Assembly (NCBI RefSeq): GCF_040493455.1
Contig: NZ_JANFDA010000008.1
Coordinates: 1 to 64,000, forward strand
Reading direction: 5' to 3'
Origin: Microcosmobacter sp040493455
GTDB taxonomy: Bacteria; Bacteroidota; Bacteroidia; Flavobacteriales; Flavobacteriaceae
DNA: 64,000 bases
Within the stretch, counting starts at the first letter, position 1, and each line of letters starts with the position of its first letter. Made by a program: the position numbers and the translations under genes. Below the pieces are notes generated by a model that worked only from the letters and a program-made list of their open reading frames with translations, did not search any database and was not told the origin of the DNA. Shown piece by piece: positions 53,190 through 60,966 of the stretch.

Positions 53190-54227
53190 ATGAATGTATG
53201 TTTTATAATGTATCCTTGGGAACAAATCGATGCTGAAAACGATACAAGTTTAGCATTGATTAAAGAATGTGCAAAACGAGGACATGGTGTAGCCATGTGT
53301 ACTCCAGCTAATCTAACAATTAGAGATAGTGTCACTAGTGCATTCTGCACTGTTATTAGTAGAATGGATAAAGTGCCAGGTTCATTAAAGGCATTTTATA
53401 AAAAAGCGGAGCTTCGTGAAGAGATGCTTCCGCTTGCTGGTTTCGACGCTATTTTCTTTAGAGCCAATCCGCCTCTAGACCCTATAATGCTAAATTTCTT
53501 AGATTCAGTAAAGGATGATGTCTTTATCGTGAATTCACTTCAAGGTATGCGAGAAGCTAACAATAAGCTCTATACAGCCGCTTTTGGAGATGCACATAGT
53601 AACATTATTCCTAACACTCATGTGTCAAAGAATAAAGATTATTTAATCAGGCAAATTAGGGAATCCAAAGCCGATAAGATGATTCTAAAACCTCTAAATG
53701 GTTTTGGAGGCTCTGGAGTTATTCTCATAGAAAAATCTGCGATGAGCAACATTAACTCGTTGTTAGATTTTTATATCACTAGTAGTGATGGTACTTCAAA
53801 CTATGTGATTCTCCAAGACTATATTGAAGGTGCAGATGAAGGAGACGTTAGAATACTACTTCTCAATGGAGAACCGGTTGGAGCAATGAAACGTGTTCCA
53901 GGAAAGGATGACCATAGATCTAATGTTACTGCTGGAGGAAGTGTACAAAAGCACAGTCTAACTAAAGCTGAAAAAGCCTTGTGCAAGCAAATAGGGCCAA
54001 AACTAGTAAGTGATGGATTATACTTTGTTGGTATTGACGTTATCGGTGGAAAGCTGGTAGAAGTCAATGTCATGTCTCCAGGAGGAATCACCTACATTAA
54101 TAAAGTCTATAAACCAAAAATAAAAGTAGAAGAGAAGGTTATCGATTTCCTTGAGAGCAAAGTAATAGATAAACTTCAAGCATTTGATAGAAGAGCACGT
54201 TTACGTAAAACAGTAGAAGATGCTTAA
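53190..54227 (+). CDS. GshB-like ATP-grasp ligase
   Basis: 345 residues. The N-terminal domain begins NVCFIMYPWEQIDAENDTSL. The ATP-grasp core has MILKPLNGFGGSGVILI, QDYIEGADEGDVRILLLNGE, the MKRVPGKDDHRSN loop and DVIGGKLVEVNVMSPGGI with the metal-binding residues. The closest named family is glutathione synthetase (gshB). No gshA is in the window. The gene heads an operon with a rhodanese, an N-formylglutamate amidohydrolase-like enzyme and a DUF1704 peptidase, so a different peptide bond may be formed. The glutathione call is therefore held open. Confidence 0.88.
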   Translation: MNVCFIMYPWEQIDAENDTSLALIKECAKRGHGVAMCTPANLTIRDSVTSAFCTVISRMDKVPGSLKAFYKKAELREEMLPLAGFDAIFFRANPPLDPIMLNFLDSVKDDVFIVNSLQGMREANNKLYTAAFGDAHSNIIPNTHVSKNKDYLIRQIRESKADKMILKPLNGFGGSGVILIEKSAMSNINSLLDFYITSSDGTSNYVILQDYIEGADEGDVRILLLNGEPVGAMKRVPGKDDHRSNVTAGGSVQKHSLTKAEKALCKQIGPKLVSDGLYFVGIDVIGGKLVEVNVMSPGGITYINKVYKPKIKVEEKVIDFLESKVIDKLQAFDRRARLRKTVEDA

Positions 54228-54261
54228 CTAGTTGTGTGTTCAGTAACAGAATTATTGTAAA

Positions 54262-55404
54262 ATGAGCATAACTCTGAATACATCAATTGTTTCAGTTGAA
54301 TGGTTACATCAGCATTTAGATGCTTCAAACCTTGTGGTATTAGATGCGACAATAAGTAAAAAATCTGGCGATGGCATAAGAATTCCAAAAGCTAGATTTT
54401 TTAGTATTAAGCAAAAATTTAGTGATGTTTCTGCTCAATTTCCCAATACTTTTCCAAATAAGGAACAATTTCAAGATGAGGCTAGAAAGCTAAGGATTAA
54501 TAAGGATTCGGCCATAATTGTTTATGACGATAAAGGCATTTACTCCAGTCCTAGAGCTTGGTGGCTGTTCAAATGTTTTGGTTTTGAAAATGTAGCCGTT
54601 TTAGATGGTGGTCTACCGCAGTGGCAGCTAAAAGGATTTAACACAACATCCTATACTGTTGAAGTGTATGATTATGGAAATTTTGATGCGGAATTGAATC
54701 CTAGTTTGATTACTGATTTTGAAGGCTTACAGAGTTTCATAGAAAGCCCGAATTCATTAATTTTAGATGCACGTTCTAAAGCACGATTTAATTGCGAAGT
54801 CCCTGAACCAAGGGAAGGACTTAGAAGTGGTACGATAACCAATTCAAAGAATTTACCCTATACAGAACTATTAGATGGTTATTGTTTGAAATCCACTAAA
54901 GAACTATCCGAAATCTTTAGTAAATTAGTTACAGGAGAATCCACACTAGTATTCAGTTGTGGTTCTGGAATTACAGCCTGCATATTAGCGTTAGCGGCAA
55001 CAGAATGTAATTTTGAAAGCCTAACAGTTTATGATGGGTCTTGGACCGAATATGGAACCTTAACAGACAAGCAAATGAATGATAATCATTGGACAAGAGA
55101 CGAACTAATAGCTTACATTTTATTGTATGCATCGCATTCAGATCTTATTGAAGATAATCACGAACGGAATGTCATTATCTCTAAAGTCGATATGCAAACG
55201 TTTCAAAAGATTCATGATGAGTTCGATAATGACAATGACTATCAAAGCATTCAAAAAATATTAAAAGGTATTGAAGAGCATAACTATTCAAAAGAAGATA
55301 TTTCACTATTACTAGCTGATATAAAAGTATTATTCTTTTCAGATGGTGATTATGACGTTATGGAGCGCTATATGCTAAATACTTTCAAGAAATTACTCAA
55401 CTAA
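54262..55404 (+). CDS. Rhodanese/3-mercaptopyruvate sulfurtransferase with extra helical domain
   Basis: 380 residues. Two rhodanese domains (1-130 and 155-280) are followed by about 100 helical residues. The first is catalytically inactive (AIIVYDDKGIYSSPRAWWLF), and the second has the active loop VFSCGSGITACI with Cys near residue 233. CGSGIT is the loop type of mercaptopyruvate sulfurtransferases. The C-terminal domain (YILLYASHSDLIEDNHERNV, KILKGIEEHNYSKEDISLLL) has a TerB-like helical look and is not part of normal sulfurtransferases. It lies second in the ATP-grasp operon. Confidence 0.85.
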   Translation: MSITLNTSIVSVEWLHQHLDASNLVVLDATISKKSGDGIRIPKARFFSIKQKFSDVSAQFPNTFPNKEQFQDEARKLRINKDSAIIVYDDKGIYSSPRAWWLFKCFGFENVAVLDGGLPQWQLKGFNTTSYTVEVYDYGNFDAELNPSLITDFEGLQSFIESPNSLILDARSKARFNCEVPEPREGLRSGTITNSKNLPYTELLDGYCLKSTKELSEIFSKLVTGESTLVFSCGSGITACILALAATECNFESLTVYDGSWTEYGTLTDKQMNDNHWTRDELIAYILLYASHSDLIEDNHERNVIISKVDMQTFQKIHDEFDNDNDYQSIQKILKGIEEHNYSKEDISLLLADIKVLFFSDGDYDVMERYMLNTFKKLLN

Positions 55405-55416
55405 GACAAAGAACAG

Positions 55417-56247
55417 ATGATAAGATTAACCGTCGATGAAATCATTTCAAAAATAAATGCAGAAGAAACATTCCATGCAGTTTCAGAAGATTATTCATTT
55501 ACGCTAAAGATAGATACTTACGTCCATTATGTTTGCGGAGCAGTACACGATGGTCATCAATTTAGGCAAGAGTTATGGGATAATTGCATTCATACAGAAT
55601 ATGAACGCTGGTACGAGGAAGATCCAGAAACCAAAAATATGGTCATATCTCATCCTATCGTTATAGCAGGATTAGATTCGCGTTTTGAGTATGATCTTAA
55701 TCGTGATCCAGAAAATGCTGTTTTTGACACGGCATGGGGAAAACAATTATGGCACGAGCCTTTATCTGAAGATATGAAGCAAAAGAGTCTAGATAAACAT
55801 TCCAATTTTTATAAAGTTGTGCAGGCGCTCATCGCTAAACTAGAAGAAAAATTTGGTGTCTGTGTAGTCTATGATATGCACAGTTATAACTGGAAGCGCT
55901 GGGATAGAGAAGTACCAACATGGAACCTTGGTACGTCTAATATAGATAATGACCGCTTTGGAAGAGAAGTTGAAGCTTGGAGAGCAAGTTTATCTGAAAT
56001 TGAATTCCCTCACAATATTAAATCAACATCTAAAGTAAACGACACATTTCAGGGTAATGGCTATTTCTTGAAGTTTATTACCAATAATTTTAAAAATACA
56101 TTAGTTTTGGCAACTGAAATCGCAAAAGTGTACTGTGATGAACTTCAACAGGTTAATTACCCAGAAGTAGTTGCTGCAGTTGAGCATCAGCTTAGATACA
56201 AATTACCAGAACACGCTTATAATTTTTATAAAACACACCAGAGATAA
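55417..56247 (+). CDS. N-formylglutamate amidohydrolase-like enzyme
   Basis: 276 residues. The family pattern is visible in YVHYVCGAVHDGHQFRQEL, SHPIVIAGLDSRFEYDLNRD, CVVYDMHSYNWKR and GNGYFLKFI. Asp/His/Glu residues for a zinc site are present. The named activity releases formate from N-formylglutamate, but the window has HutG for histidine degradation and this gene sits in a different operon. It starts 12 bp after the rhodanese gene and its stop abuts the next ATG. Family members near ATP-grasp ligases may cleave other amides. Confidence 0.85.
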   Translation: MIRLTVDEIISKINAEETFHAVSEDYSFTLKIDTYVHYVCGAVHDGHQFRQELWDNCIHTEYERWYEEDPETKNMVISHPIVIAGLDSRFEYDLNRDPENAVFDTAWGKQLWHEPLSEDMKQKSLDKHSNFYKVVQALIAKLEEKFGVCVVYDMHSYNWKRWDREVPTWNLGTSNIDNDRFGREVEAWRASLSEIEFPHNIKSTSKVNDTFQGNGYFLKFITNNFKNTLVLATEIAKVYCDELQQVNYPEVVAAVEHQLRYKLPEHAYNFYKTHQR

Positions 56248-57408
56248 ATGCCGCAGATTACCGCTACTGATGAATATCAAAACTTATTCGACATAGATGC
56301 CAATCTTAACCGATTAGTCAAAAATATTGAACTTTTACGCTATATAAATCCTCTGAATATAGAGCATGAGAAAAAACAATTTTTCTCAGCAAAATACAAT
56401 TATGAACCAAAGTTCAAGTATCCCAAAATAAACTTTAATGGTTATAAGCTTCATCGTTTATTTTTTTCGCAACGCTTAGAGCGTATCGAAGATGAAGATA
56501 TTAGGCAATTGTATGAAGATATTATTTATGAATATTCTAGTTTAATAGAATGTATTGAGACCATAGGTCAAGGAAGGAAATTCTATTACAACAGCTTAAA
56601 GAGTTTTGGTACACCTCCTGAAAAAGACATAGACAACGCCAAGTTTATTCTTCGATTCGATGATGAAGACTTCGATGAAGATATGTTACCTATGTACAAT
56701 GTGGAAGAAGCTAAGGCATATTTTGAAGACTATTCAAAACGATACGATTTCAAGTATAAGATTAAGTTTTCTACAAATATTTCGGCAGCAGCAATGGTGT
56801 TGAATAATACACAGACTCTTGTATTGCGCAAAAATCATAAGTTCAGTAAAAACCAATTGGAAGTTTTGACTAACCACGAGGTTGGTGTACATATGGTAAC
56901 TACGTTCAATGGTTTAAGTCAGCCATTAAAAGTATTTTCAAATGGATTACCCAATAATGTAGAAACTCAAGAAGGACTAGCAGTTTATTCTGAGTATATG
57001 TCTGGTTGCCTTACATTGAAACGCTTAAAAGAGTTATCATTTAGAACATTAGCTTCAGATAGTTTGAGTAAAGGCTACACGTTTGCTGATACGTTTGATT
57101 TATTGCATAACCAATATAAACTCAATAGAGACAAAGCATTTTCAATTACCTTAAGAGCACATAGAGGAGGAGGCTTTACAAAAGATCGTCTGTATCTTTC
57201 TGGTTTGAAAAAAGTATTCAAATATGCTCAAGAAGGCAATGATCTAGGCATATTACTTACAGGTAAAGTGTCTATGGAATATATGGATACAATCAAAAAA
57301 CTTCAGGATTTAGGATTGGCGATAGGTCCAAAATTCTTCACGGATTCCTATGAAGTCAATGATAATTCTAATAAAGATTTAGAATTTATTCTTAAAGGAT
57401 TGAAATAA
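56248..57408 (+). CDS. DUF1704/QEGLA-motif metallopeptidase
   Basis: 386 residues. The ATG directly follows the previous stop. The family is known by the QEGLA motif (here TQEGLAVYSEYMSG, Gln near residue 241) and carries a zincin-like HEVGVH (LTNHEVGVHMVTTFNG, His near 210). The last section includes TLRAHRGGGFTKDRLYLSGL. Prokaryotic members are annotated as flavohemoglobin expression modulators. The eukaryotic relatives MATCAP/KIAA0895 remove C-terminal tyrosine from tubulin. The protein is therefore likely a carboxypeptidase of some peptide or tagged protein. Its substrate is unknown. Confidence 0.86.
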   Translation: MPQITATDEYQNLFDIDANLNRLVKNIELLRYINPLNIEHEKKQFFSAKYNYEPKFKYPKINFNGYKLHRLFFSQRLERIEDEDIRQLYEDIIYEYSSLIECIETIGQGRKFYYNSLKSFGTPPEKDIDNAKFILRFDDEDFDEDMLPMYNVEEAKAYFEDYSKRYDFKYKIKFSTNISAAAMVLNNTQTLVLRKNHKFSKNQLEVLTNHEVGVHMVTTFNGLSQPLKVFSNGLPNNVETQEGLAVYSEYMSGCLTLKRLKELSFRTLASDSLSKGYTFADTFDLLHNQYKLNRDKAFSITLRAHRGGGFTKDRLYLSGLKKVFKYAQEGNDLGILLTGKVSMEYMDTIKKLQDLGLAIGPKFFTDSYEVNDNSNKDLEFILKGLK

Positions 57409-57413
57409 ATAGC

Positions 57414-57935
57414 TTACCAAATCTCGCTTACTTCCTTTTTAATAAAAGAAAGCGCTGCATTACTTGGTGGTTGCTTTTCCATCATTTCTGTAAGAACAAT
57501 TTCTCTGAGTTTATCAGATGTAGTAGTTTTTTCTAATAAACTGGCTTTTCTAATAAGTTGTATTGTTGCGTTCTTAGCAGCATTAATAATACTCCAACAT
57601 TCATCACTTACATAAATTTGTTGCGAAATATTATGATCAAGTTCTTGCTCTATTGTTGCTATAAGTAATGCTTCATAATCATCTTTATTAGAGGAGTTTG
57701 GCTTAACTCTTATTAATAGCTTGGCAGGAGTAATTCGCTCTAAAAATAACGCCATACGTTCATAGGCCTGAAGCCTCAATGGTAACGCTTCTTTTTGCAT
57801 ATCGCGTTGTAACATGAAGCGTCTTCTATTGAATTCATTTTGAATATGTTCTTTGAAGAAATAGTACGCGATTCCACCAGTTATCAAAGCAGGTATCGCA
57901 TAAAAAAAGAGTTCAGCTATTTTTGCAGCATCCAT
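57414..57935 (-). CDS. Single-pass membrane protein with helical cytoplasmic part
   Basis: 173 residues. One N-terminal helix (IAELFFYAIPALITGGIAYYF) is followed by about 145 helical residues (QKEALPLRLQAYERMALFLE, RITPAKLLIRVKPN). From memory this resembles proteins labelled DUF7935 in flavobacteria, but the match is tentative. It converges on the DUF1704 gene with five bases between the stops. Function unknown. Confidence 0.7.
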   Translation of the reverse strand: MDAAKIAELFFYAIPALITGGIAYYFFKEHIQNEFNRRRFMLQRDMQKEALPLRLQAYERMALFLERITPAKLLIRVKPNSSNKDDYEALLIATIEQELDHNISQQIYVSDECWSIINAAKNATIQLIRKASLLEKTTTSDKLREIVLTEMMEKQPPSNAALSFIKKEVSEIW

Positions 57936-57980
57936 ATAAGTAGTATTAGTTCTTAGTAAACAAACTTAAATTGTTTTTAC

Positions 57981-59546
57981 TTATTGTACAACTTTTGTTT
58001 TTCCGCCAAGATGTTGACAATCGTATAACGTTTGCATAGACTCAAAAGGTACCTTAGACTTATTATACATGTAGGTTCTAGCCAATTCTTTGGATAAGTT
58101 ATGATCATCAACATTGACTTCGACATCTTTCATTGTAAACTGACATGGATGTTCATAACCAGCAGCATGAGTAATCTCTAAAAGCTCTTTTTTGAATGTC
58201 TTAAAATATTGCGCCAAACGCACAGATTTTAATGTAGGATCAATACCATTCTGTAACCATTTGCTCTGAGTTGCTACACCACTTGGGCATCTGTTTGTAT
58301 GACATATCTGCGCCTGAATACAGCCAATACTGAGCATTGCTTCACGAGCCACATTGATACAATCTGCTCCCATGGCAAAGGCCATAGCTGCTTTAGCTGG
58401 GAAACCTAACTTCCCACTACCAATCCAAACAACACGATCAGCAAGTCCTTTATTTTGAAATAACTTATACAAATCACTAAAACCATACACCCAAGGCAAG
58501 GACACATGGTCGGCAAAGCTTGGAGGAGCAGCTCCGGTTCCACCTTCACCACCATCAACAGTTATGAAATCTGGGCCTTTATTCGTTTTTAGCATGATGT
58601 CGGCTAGCTCTTGCCATTGATCTAGTTTTCCTATTGCAGCTTTAATTCCGACAGGTAGCCCAGTTTCTTCTGCAATAGCTTCAATAAAATCAACCAATTC
58701 AGGAACGTTAGAAAACGCCTTATGGTTAGGAGGAGAGAGCACATCTTTACCAACTTCAACACCACGTATTTTAGCAATTTCTGGAGTAATTTTCTTTCCA
58801 GGTAAGACACCACCTTTTCCGGGTTTTGCACCTTGTGATAGTTTCACTTCAATAGCTCTTATAAATGGATTCTCTTTTACTAATGCCTTCATTTTTTCCA
58901 TAGAAAATCCGCCATCATCAGCTCTCACACCAAAGTATCCAGTTCCAAAATGAAATACAACATCGCCACCATAGCTGTGATACGGCGACAAACCACCTTC
59001 TCCTGTATTGTGATAAGCGTCTGCCATATGCACGCCTTTATTGAGTGATTCTACTGCTTTTGCAGATAAAGAGCCAAAACTCATAGCAGAAATATTAATC
59101 ACAGATGCAGGTCTATATGGTCGACGTCGCTTATTATAATCACCAATAACCTTAGCACAAGGTAGAAAAGACATGTCCTTAGTGTTTGGATGCGCTTTCC
59201 CAATTTGATAAGGCATCATAGCATTATTGATAAAAATATGCTGATGCGCATAGATATCTCTATCTGTACCAAACCCTTCGTAATTGTTTTCTTTCTTAGC
59301 TGAAGCATATATCCAACCACGTTCAATTCTATTGAAAGGCAATTCCTCTCGGTTATTGGCAACAAAATATTGTCGTATCTCTGGACCAATACTCTCAAAT
59401 AAATATCTGATATGTCCAATAATAGGGAAGTTGTGCGTTATAGTGTGCTTTCTCTGTATAACATCTCTTAGCGCCAAAATAGCTAAAGCTATAAGTATCC
59501 ACATCCACCAGGATATTTGGCCTAAAACATCTAGTACTGCATCCAT
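57981..59546 (-). CDS. FMN-binding glutamate synthase-family protein, membrane-anchored
   Basis: 521 residues. An N-terminal helix (WWMWILIALAILALRDVIQR) precedes the GltS-type FMN barrel. Barrel motifs: NISAMSFGSLSAKAVESLNK, NTGEGGLSPYHSYGGDVVFH, AIEVKLSQGAKPGKGGVLPG, DFITVDGGEGGTGAAPPSFA, and the cysteine motif CIQAQICHTNRCPSGVATQ. It has no glutaminase domain, so it is not a complete glutamate synthase. The reaction is unknown, perhaps ammonia-dependent. It follows the M20 amidohydrolase gene by three bases. Confidence 0.87.
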   Translation of the reverse strand: MDAVLDVLGQISWWMWILIALAILALRDVIQRKHTITHNFPIIGHIRYLFESIGPEIRQYFVANNREELPFNRIERGWIYASAKKENNYEGFGTDRDIYAHQHIFINNAMMPYQIGKAHPNTKDMSFLPCAKVIGDYNKRRRPYRPASVINISAMSFGSLSAKAVESLNKGVHMADAYHNTGEGGLSPYHSYGGDVVFHFGTGYFGVRADDGGFSMEKMKALVKENPFIRAIEVKLSQGAKPGKGGVLPGKKITPEIAKIRGVEVGKDVLSPPNHKAFSNVPELVDFIEAIAEETGLPVGIKAAIGKLDQWQELADIMLKTNKGPDFITVDGGEGGTGAAPPSFADHVSLPWVYGFSDLYKLFQNKGLADRVVWIGSGKLGFPAKAAMAFAMGADCINVAREAMLSIGCIQAQICHTNRCPSGVATQSKWLQNGIDPTLKSVRLAQYFKTFKKELLEITHAAGYEHPCQFTMKDVEVNVDDHNLSKELARTYMYNKSKVPFESMQTLYDCQHLGGKTKVVQ

Positions 59547-59549
59547 TAA

Positions 59550-60818
59550 TTAATTGTTTAAGAAATCGAAAGTAATTTGTGTCATTGCTTTTACACCAAG
59601 TAACATGCCTTTATCATCTATTTTGAAATCTGGTGTATGGTGCGGATAAGGTTCAGTGTTTCCTGGTGTCATTCCACCTAAAAAGAAAAAGAACCCTGGA
59701 ACAATTTCCTGATAATACGAAAAATCCTCACCACCTGTAGTTGCTTTCCTTAGCCTTACATTTTTAGCGCCAGCAACCTTTTGAAGACTCGGAAGCATTT
59801 GGTCCACTAAGTCATGATCATTGTATGTGATTGTTGTATTATTTTGAAACTCAATAGTAGCTTCACCACCATAAGCCTTAGCAATAGTTTTGGTCATTTC
59901 GGTCATTCTACGAATAATCAAGGCTTTCATATCAGGATCCAAAGTCCGAACAGTACCGATCAATTCAGCACTTTCAGGAATAACATTAAATCGTGTTCCA
60001 GCAGTGATTTTTCCAACAGTAATTACTGCAGCCTCGTCTACTAATTTAGACTCTCTGCTCACTATGGTTTGTAAACCATCAATAATTTTTGCTGAAATCA
60101 AAATAGGATCAACACCAAGCCAAGGTCTTCCACCATGAGTCTGCTTACCCTTCACGTTAATCACAAAACGTTCTACAGAAGCCATAATGCCACCTTTTTT
60201 ATAGTAGATAGTACCAACGTCGTAATTCGATCTTATATGAAGTCCAAATATTGCATCAGGCTTAGGATTTTCTAAAACACCTTCTTTGATCATCAATTTA
60301 GCGCCACCTTCTTCTCCAGGAGGAGGGCCTTCCTCAGCAGGTTGAAAAATAAACTTTACAGTCCCTTTAATTTTATCCTTGTGCTTAGATAATACTTCAG
60401 CAACACCCATCAATATTGCAGTATGCGTATCGTGTCCACAAGCATGCATAACGCCAGTTTCTGTATTCAAAAAAGTAGTCCTTACTTCAGATTTAAAAGG
60501 TAAATCATTACGTTCAGTTACTGGTAAAGCATCAATGTCTGCTCTAAGTGCTATCACTTTTCCAGGCTGATCTCCTCTGAGTATTGCAACAACACCAGTT
60601 TTAGCAATACCAGTTTGCACTTCTAAATCTAAGCTTCTTAAGTGCTCCGCTATTTTCTCAGCAGTTTTGTATTCTCTATTGGAAAGCTCAGGATATTGGT
60701 GAAAATGATGTCGCCATTCTATCACTTTTTGTTCTATATCAATAATATCTTGCTCAACACTGGTTTGAGAATAACAAAGCGTTGAGATAAAAACCAAAGG
60801 CAGAAGTAAAGATTTCAT
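59550..60818 (-). CDS. M20-family amidohydrolase (peptidase M20D), exported
   Basis: 422 residues from the ATG at 60818 (MKSLLLPLVFISTLCYSQ signal peptide). The frame is open 38 codons further upstream but without a fitting start. Metal-binding motifs: RHHFHQYPELSNREYKTA, VMHACGHDTHTAILMG, FIFQPAEEGPPPGEEGGA, and the C-terminal GGEDFSYYQEIVPG. It removes acyl or amino-acid groups from amides such as hippurate or indole-amide-like substrates. Export is predicted by the leader. The FMN protein gene is three bases downstream. Confidence 0.92.
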   Translation of the reverse strand: MKSLLLPLVFISTLCYSQTSVEQDIIDIEQKVIEWRHHFHQYPELSNREYKTAEKIAEHLRSLDLEVQTGIAKTGVVAILRGDQPGKVIALRADIDALPVTERNDLPFKSEVRTTFLNTETGVMHACGHDTHTAILMGVAEVLSKHKDKIKGTVKFIFQPAEEGPPPGEEGGAKLMIKEGVLENPKPDAIFGLHIRSNYDVGTIYYKKGGIMASVERFVINVKGKQTHGGRPWLGVDPILISAKIIDGLQTIVSRESKLVDEAAVITVGKITAGTRFNVIPESAELIGTVRTLDPDMKALIIRRMTEMTKTIAKAYGGEATIEFQNNTTITYNDHDLVDQMLPSLQKVAGAKNVRLRKATTGGEDFSYYQEIVPGFFFFLGGMTPGNTEPYPHHTPDFKIDDKGMLLGVKAMTQITFDFLNN

Positions 60819-60966
60819 GATGAATAAATAAGCGTTGAAAAATTCAGCTAAAGATAACCAAATTTGAGTATCAAAAAAGGTTTCTAATTGTTTATAAATA
60901 TTCAAAAATCTGAACCCTAAAACAATTAACATTAGTTATTTTTAAGCCTTCAAAATTTATTACGAC

